Made by a program: the position numbers and the translations under genes. This document shows, in pieces, positions 13,314 through 17,288 of a stretch of DNA of 17,288 bases; the stretch's first letter is position 1; each line of letters starts with the position of its first letter. This stretch comes from JAILZP01 sp037444185 (GTDB taxonomy: Bacteria > Bacillota > Desulfotomaculia > Desulfotomaculales > Desulfocucumaceae). The notes under the pieces are model-generated. The model was not told the origin of the DNA. It ran no database searches and saw nothing but the letters and a program-made list of their open reading frames with translations. The DNA is taken from the NCBI GenBank assembly GCA_037444185.1, contig JBBIMW010000044.1, forward strand, positions 1 through 17,288. Reading direction: 5' to 3'.

Positions 13314-14445
13314 TGACGTTCACCTCGTGATAATTGCCGCCGCCCAAATCCCTGCGGTCACCGGTGCGCAGCCTGGCGAAAATCATCCGGCCGGCGGCCG
13401 TTTGCAGCACGCTGGTAACCACAACGTTTACAGTATGGCCTATATACCTCCTGCCTCCGTCCACAACGATCATCGTACCGTCGTCCAGGTAGCCCACTCC
13501 CTGGCCAGCCTCCTTGCCGTCCTTCACTACCTGCACGGTCATCTCCTCCCCCGGCAGCACTACGGGCTTGACGGCATTGGCCAGCTCATTGATGTTCAGC
13601 ACCTTTACCCCGTGCAATTCGGCCACCTTGTTGAGATTGTAGTCGTTGGTGACTATTTTGGCCCCCAGTTTCTGGCCAAGTTTTACCAGCTTGGTGTCCA
13701 CCTCGGACTGATCATCCAACCCCTTTACATTGTCATAAATCTGTATTTTGATGGAGGAATCCTTCCTCATCCTGTTCAGAATGTCCAGGCCGCGGCGGCC
13801 GCGATTTCTCTTCAACAAATCCGACGAATCGGCGATGTGTCTCAACTCCTCCAGCACGAAGGCCGGCACCAACAGGGTGCCCTCAACGAACCCGCTTTCG
13901 CAGAGATCCGCGATGCGCCCGTCGATGATCACGCTGGTGTCCAGCACCTTATAGGCCGGCTTGCCTTCAGGCCGGACAGACTTGTCCCTGCCCAATCTGG
14001 CGAGACTGCCGAAAAGGCCCAGTATTTCCTCCCTCTTTTTAACAAAGAAGCTCATAAACAGGTAGCCCAGCAAAATGGTGCCCAGCACCCATATGATCCT
14101 GCCCGGCAGGCCCAGGAAAGCCAGCATGGATCCCAATAAATTCGCTATTATAAGTCCGAGTATAAGCCCCACCGAACCCATTACCAGGTCGTAAGTGGGA
14201 GTCCGCTGGATGAACTGTTCGCTGAGTGAGATTATTGTCATCGAGCAGCGGATAATCCACGGTGACAGCAAAAGCCCCGCCACCAGTCCCGCCAGAGCCC
14301 CCAGCCCGTAAACAGCGAAATAAAGAAGGGGGGGAAATCCCGCCGGCAGCACAATAATTTCGTTGGACAGGAGAAAGGAAGCCACGTAAAAGCCCAAGGC
14401 GGCAAACATTATCACCAAAACAAAAAAGACCATTTTCCTGATCAA
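13306..14445 (-). CDS. yacL: YacL-like membrane protein with PIN nuclease and TRAM domains
   Basis: 379 codons from TTG at 14445 (8 bases after GAGGAGG); GTG at 14448 is the alternative, while the GTG at 14454 lies inside the binding site. Four hydrophobic segments (about 5-27, 38-61, 87-112, 116-135) anchor it. A PIN domain follows with acidic residues in KVLDTSVIIDGRI (D169), EVDTKLVKLG (D250) and IVTNDYNLN (D268), then a TRAM RNA-binding domain (about 300-375: GEEMTVQVV, GVGYLDDGTMIVV). The predicted role is a membrane-bound RNase; its substrates are unknown. Position between carD/disA and ispD is typical of Firmicutes. It is first in the ispDF operon with its own promoter. Confidence 0.93.
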   Translation of the reverse strand: MIRKMVFFVLVIMFAALGFYVASFLLSNEIIVLPAGFPPLLYFAVYGLGALAGLVAGLLLSPWIIRCSMTIISLSEQFIQRTPTYDLVMGSVGLILGLIIANLLGSMLAFLGLPGRIIWVLGTILLGYLFMSFFVKKREEILGLFGSLARLGRDKSVRPEGKPAYKVLDTSVIIDGRIADLCESGFVEGTLLVPAFVLEELRHIADSSDLLKRNRGRRGLDILNRMRKDSSIKIQIYDNVKGLDDQSEVDTKLVKLGQKLGAKIVTNDYNLNKVAELHGVKVLNINELANAVKPVVLPGEEMTVQVVKDGKEAGQGVGYLDDGTMIVVDGGRRYIGHTVNVVVTSVLQTAAGRMIFARLRTGDRRDLGGGNYHEVNVIG

Positions 14446-14560
14446 CACCTTCACCTCCTCTGCCTGCTATTATCCCGCTATTATTAAGAATACAGCAGTC
14501 TGATTCCAAAATCCAGAAAAAGATGCTCCTTTTACTATTATTTACATTTCGGTCTATTCT

Positions 14561-14590
14561 ATTATAGGATCATTGACCGCGCAGGCTCAA
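14561..14590 (-). promoter_or_regulatory. Promoter of yacL-ispDF
   Basis: Minus-strand TTGAGC (14590-14585), 18-base spacer, TATAAT (14566-14561, perfect). The TATAAT is followed by about 110 bases of AT-rich leader before the yacL binding site. Confidence 0.65.
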
Positions 14591-14610
14591 CTGCGAAATT
14601 GTTTTTAAGC

Positions 14611-14638
14611 AAAATAAATAAACCGCCCTGGCTGGCGG
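14611..14638 (-). terminator. Second terminator downstream of carD
   Basis: Minus-strand CCGCC-AGCCAG-GGCGG (14638-14623) followed by TTTATTTATTTTG. It is the counterpart of the hairpin at 4169-4192 next to repeat module D. Confidence 0.7.
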
Positions 14639-14667
14639 CTGGAATTCAGTAATCAGAATCCGGACTC

Positions 14668-14704
14668 CCATGCCACATGGATGTGGCGCCGTGAACAAGG
14701 AAAA
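14668..14704 (-). repeat. Intergenic repeat module D, copy 2
   Basis: TGCCACATGG ATGTGGC hairpin and GCGCCGTGAACAAGG, matching 4199-4238. Between it and the terminator at 14611-14638 are heptad-like tracts (GATTCTG, ATTACTG, AATTCCA on the minus strand) missing from copy 1. Confidence 0.6.
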
Positions 14705-14720
14705 ACGCCGGGCCGGCGTT
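14701..14720 (-). terminator. Primary terminator of carD
   Basis: Minus-strand AACGCCG-GCC-CGGCGTT then TTT, starting 2 bases after the carD stop codon. The hairpin T arm and T-run overlap (14705-14701). Confidence 0.85.
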
Positions 14721-14722
14721 TA

Positions 14723-15199
14723 TTATGCAAATGCGCTGTCTACAAGAGATTGGGCACTGTCTTCTTCCAGCTCCGTGGCCAGCACCAGCTCGCTTATCAA
14801 TATCTGTCTGGCGTTTTCCAGCATCTTTCGCTCACCCGATGACAACCCCTTTTCCCTGTCCCGGTTGACAAGATTCCTGACCACCTCGGCAACCTCGTAT
14901 ATATCACCGCTCTTAATCTTTTCAAGATTCGCGCGGTACCTGCGGTTCCAGTTGGCAGACATGTTGGAGCTCTGGTCGCTGAGGATACCGATCACCTTCT
15001 GTACCCCCTCGCCGTCTATAACCCCCCTCAGCCCTATTTCCTTGCAATTGTTGATGGGGATCATCACCTTCATGTCTCCCACAGGCAACTTCAGTATATA
15101 ATACTGACGCTTCTCGCCCAAAATCTCTTTTTCTTCGATGGATTCTATCACTCCCGCCCCATGCATGGGGTACACGACTTTATCCCCTATTTTGTACAA
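14723..15199 (-). CDS. carD: CarD/CdnL-family RNA polymerase-binding regulator
   Basis: 158 codons. The N-terminal RNA-polymerase-interaction domain begins MYKIGDKVVYPMHGAGVIE and continues YYILKLPVGDMKVMIPINN (about 1-65). The helical C-terminal domain contains WNRRYRANLEKIKSG, with the conserved Trp used against promoter DNA. These proteins stabilise open complexes, especially at rRNA and housekeeping promoters. TTG at 15199, 7 bases after GGGAGGGG, matches the family start; the longer in-frame reading to 15244 adds a non-conserved stretch without a binding site. It has its own promoter and terminator, so it is a single-gene unit. Confidence 0.95.
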   Translation of the reverse strand: MYKIGDKVVYPMHGAGVIESIEEKEILGEKRQYYILKLPVGDMKVMIPINNCKEIGLRGVIDGEGVQKVIGILSDQSSNMSANWNRRYRANLEKIKSGDIYEVAEVVRNLVNRDREKGLSSGERKMLENARQILISELVLATELEEDSAQSLVDSAFA

Positions 15200-15232
15200 C
15201 GCCGGACCCCTCCCACCACTTTTACTAACAAT

Positions 15233-15261
15233 AGCATAGCACATGGAGCATCATCTGTCAA
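15233..15261 (-). promoter_or_regulatory. Promoter of carD
   Basis: Minus-strand TTGACA (15261-15256, perfect), 17-base spacer, TATGCT (15238-15233, 4 of 6), about 30 bases before the carD start. Confidence 0.65.
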
Positions 15262-15325
15262 GTAAACTATTATTCTAGCATAGCATCCAGGCAGTGTCAA
15301 TATTATTTTTGATATTTACCCGGGT

Positions 15326-15355
15326 TTGACAGGGCAAGGGCCGGCTATGTATAAT
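15326..15355 (+). promoter_or_regulatory. Consensus promoter of the 15400 gene
   Basis: Plus-strand TTGACA (15326-15331) and TATAAT (15350-15355), both perfect, with an 18-base spacer. It drives the only plus-strand gene and is divergent from the carD promoter. Confidence 0.85.
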
Positions 15356-15399
15356 TACTGAAAGATTTAAAAAATTGCGTTTTCAAGGAGTGGAAACCG

Positions 15400-15798
15400 T
15401 TGATTAAAAATACTGATCTAGATGAATTTCAAAATACGGTTTCAGAACTTCTAATCTGCAACAGGAGCATTCTTGATGCCATGGCCAAGGTCCAGGAAAA
15501 CAGCGCCAGGCTCCACTGGTCTATAATAAAATCGGTCACCCGCTGCGGCTGCATAGAAATCAACGCCTCGAAGACCGCTATTCCCAGCGGCGCCACCCTG
15601 GCCGATTTAAAACAAATACTTGACTCTCACATTAAAGGCCGTCTATGTGATCAATGCAGGGAATCCATAGAAAAATCGGTGGGCAGGCTGATGTTTTACA
15701 CCACAGCCGTCTGCGGCCTTCTGGACCTGAATGTGTACGACATACTGGCAAAAGAACAGAAGCAGATGAAAATACTTGGCTACTATAATCTGGCGTGA
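15400..15798 (+). CDS. Small conserved-type protein with CxC and CxxC cysteine pairs, function unknown
   Basis: 132 codons from TTG at 15400, after an AAGGAG site 9 bases upstream and a consensus promoter. Predicted mostly helical and soluble, no signal peptide. Two cysteine pairs, C49-G-C51 (in TRCGCIEINA) and C83-x-x-C86 (in LCDQCRESIE), suggest a zinc site or redox pair. The segment between them (SGATLADLKQILDSHIKG) looks like a helix-rich insert. It resembles from memory small clostridial proteins found beside disA, but I cannot name the family with certainty. It stands alone on the plus strand between divergent carD and convergent disA; no clear terminator is seen in the 68-base gap to disA. 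Confidence 0.85.
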   Translation: MIKNTDLDEFQNTVSELLICNRSILDAMAKVQENSARLHWSIIKSVTRCGCIEINASKTAIPSGATLADLKQILDSHIKGRLCDQCRESIEKSVGRLMFYTTAVCGLLDLNVYDILAKEQKQMKILGYYNLA

Positions 15799-15866
15799 TT
15801 TCCTCCGGAGCCGGGGGCCGGAAGCTTTCCACCTCTAATGGCCGGCCTGCGACCCGGTCGTCGGGG

Positions 15867-16928
15867 TCAATGGTGCCTGTCCTGGCCAAGCTGCTCCCTG
15901 TAGCGGGTGAGTCCCTCTTTTATCGACCTGGCCCTGACCTCTCCTATGCCTTCCACTTCATCCAGATCCTGTATTGAGGCATTCAATATCTTCTTCAAAC
16001 TGCCGAATTCCTCGATCAAATTTTCAATGACCGGCAGAGGCAGCCTTGGTATCTTCTCAAGTATCCGGTAACCCCTGGGAGACACATTCTGGTCCAGTAT
16101 ACTGGTGCTACCCGGGTATCCCAGGGCCCTGGCAATCAGTGACAGGTCCAGCAAGTCCTCGGCCGGCCAGCTGTTAATCATGGACATAATTCCATCAGGC
16201 GATTTTTCACCTGCCCCGGAGGCATAGTCCTGCATGACCAGAAGGCACTCGTCCTCCACATTGGCCACCAACTCTTCCAGCTGCATTGTGATCAGCCGGC
16301 CCTCGACCCCCAGTTCGCTTACGTAGCGGTCAATCTCCGTAACCACCCGCAACACCATCTCAGCCCTCTGGATCGCCCTGGTGACGTCAAAGATGGTGAC
16401 CGCTTCCTCAAACTCCAGTATGCTCAAATCGGCAACCACCTTATCAAATACGGACCGGTATTTCTCCAGTGTCTGCAGGGCCTGGTTGGCTTTGGTCAGA
16501 ATGACCCCCAGGTCCCTGAGCACATACTTTACAGTGCCCTTGTATATGGTGATTACTCCCCGGCGCTGGGAAATAGAGATGGTCAGCGAATCTATTTGCT
16601 TTGCCACCCGTTCGGCCGTACGGTGCCTTATCCCGGTTTCGCCGGAAGGGATGCTGAGGTTGGGTACCAGTTGGGTATTGGCGGCCACAATCCTTTTCAA
16701 GTCCGCGCTGATAATTATGGCCCCGTCCATTTTAGCCAGTTCATAAAGGCTTGCCGGAGTAAAATCGGCATTCAGCCTGAATCCCCCTTCGGCTATCTCC
16801 TCTATCTCCGGGCTGTCGGTAATTACTATCAGGGCGCCGGTCTTTGCCCTCAGTATGTTCTCCAGACCCTCCCGCAAAGGGGTGCCCGGGGCCACCACCT
16901 TTAACACCCTCAACAATCTGTCTTCCAT
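15867..16928 (-). CDS. disA: DNA integrity scanning diadenylate cyclase DisA
   Basis: 353 codons. Residues 1-140 form the DAC domain that makes c-di-AMP from two ATP: KMDGAII with D68-G69-A70 and GIRHRTAER with R101-H-R103 are the catalytic motifs. A helical spine follows, then a C-terminal helix-hairpin-helix DNA-binding domain (LPLPVIENLIEEFG; LDEVEGIGEVRARSIKEGL) used to scan for branched DNA. In sporulating Firmicutes it delays sporulation upon DNA damage, fitting the presence of sigH. ATG at 16928 is chosen; TTG at 16937 has no room for a binding site. It lies 56 bases after radA, the usual arrangement and a known functional pair. Confidence 0.96.
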   Translation of the reverse strand: MEDRLLRVLKVVAPGTPLREGLENILRAKTGALIVITDSPEIEEIAEGGFRLNADFTPASLYELAKMDGAIIISADLKRIVAANTQLVPNLSIPSGETGIRHRTAERVAKQIDSLTISISQRRGVITIYKGTVKYVLRDLGVILTKANQALQTLEKYRSVFDKVVADLSILEFEEAVTIFDVTRAIQRAEMVLRVVTEIDRYVSELGVEGRLITMQLEELVANVEDECLLVMQDYASGAGEKSPDGIMSMINSWPAEDLLDLSLIARALGYPGSTSILDQNVSPRGYRILEKIPRLPLPVIENLIEEFGSLKKILNASIQDLDEVEGIGEVRARSIKEGLTRYREQLGQDRHH

Positions 16929-16984
16929 CCCATCCAAACCCCATTGTCAACAATTTGCAACATATCCCAAACAGACAGATTTTC

Positions 16985-17288
16985 TTATGTCAACGATGCC
17001 TCAATGGCGTCCAGCAGAGTATCCACGCCCACCACCCGCATATCACCCGCCACCGGAACCCGATCCGCGCTACGGGGTGTCAGGCACACCGAAAAGCCCA
17101 GCCTGGCCGCCTCCAGGATCCTTTTCTCCAACTGCGGCACAGGCCTCAACTCCCCCGTCAGGCCTATTTCCCCCACCGCCACCAGCCCCCCGGCGACGGA
17201 CGCCTCCCTGAAGCTGGAGGCCAGCGCCAAGGCAATTCCCAAGTCCACGGCCGGCTCCTCCAGCCTCACTCCGCCCACGGCGGTAACA
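16985..17288 (-). CDS. radA: DNA repair protein RadA/Sms, C-terminal fragment
   Basis: About 100 C-terminal codons; the gene continues beyond the window. The sequence VTAVGGVRLEEPAVDLGIAL, then SSFREASVAGGLVAVGEIGLTGELRPV and EKRILEAARLGFSVCLTP, is the Lon-protease-like S16 domain that ends RadA, a RecA-like helicase acting in recombination and branch migration. The ATPase and zinc-finger parts lie outside. Stop at 16985, followed by a 56-base gap to disA. Confidence 0.95.
   Translation of the reverse strand, partial: VTAVGGVRLEEPAVDLGIALALASSFREASVAGGLVAVGEIGLTGELRPVPQLEKRILEAARLGFSVCLTPRSADRVPVAGDMRVVGVDTLLDAIEASLT

Overview
The window comes from a low-GC-phylum but GC-rich Gram-positive (Firmicutes), most likely a spore-forming Peptococcaceae / Desulfotomaculum-Pelotomaculum-type clostridium. 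The evidence is the gene order radA-disA-...-carD-yacL-ispDF-gltX-cysE-cysS-mrnC-rlmB-yacP-sigH-tRNAs-tuf, SigH (a sporulation sigma factor), strong AGGAGG-type ribosome binding sites and unusually many TTG starts. The assembly is draft: 20 Ns (2353-2372) lie inside one gene. Almost everything is on the minus strand, so the biological reading direction runs from high to low coordinates.

Right part (17288 down to 5448): the radA 3' end, disA (c-di-AMP synthesis), a divergent 132-codon gene with a CxC/CxxC cysteine set (the only plus-strand gene), carD, yacL (PIN-TRAM membrane protein), a fused ispDF, gltX, cysE, cysS, mrnC, rlmB, yacP and sigH. From yacL to yacP the genes mostly overlap or nearly touch, giving a housekeeping translation, cysteine, isoprenoid and RNA-processing operon with internal promoters in front of yacL, gltX and sigH. 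gltX carries an in-frame TGA at codon 398 that would remove about 95 C-terminal residues.

Middle (5447-4938): five tRNA genes, in transcription order Thr(TGT), Tyr(GTA), fMet(CAT), Thr(GGT), Met(CAT), all with encoded CCA and a shared promoter. They are followed by a perfect 38-bp palindrome and about 700 bp of gene-free, repeat-rich DNA.

Left part (4007-57): between the tRNA array and tuf sits an accessory locus that is the main discovery of the window. It is a complete agr-type peptide quorum-sensing operon: agrC-like histidine kinase, AgrB peptide-processing protease, a previously uncalled 38-codon AgrD pre-peptide and a LytTR response regulator. The pre-peptide has no cysteine; a serine sits where the ring-forming cysteine normally is, so the signal should be a lactone rather than a thiolactone. 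A terminator closes the operon. Beyond a block of intergenic repeats comes a stand-alone receiver-like protein that has lost its phospho-acceptor aspartate and conserved lysine, then its terminator, a promoter and the start of tuf. Related intergenic repeat modules in the same orientation lie on both sides of the agr operon, and agrC is visibly more AT-rich than agrB, agrD and the regulator. Both facts are compatible with acquisition or shuffling of this locus.

The likely working scheme is an inference: AgrD is exported and cyclised by AgrB, sensed by AgrC, and relayed to the LytTR regulator, which may act on a candidate direct repeat upstream of agrC. Nothing in the window shows which other genes the system controls.
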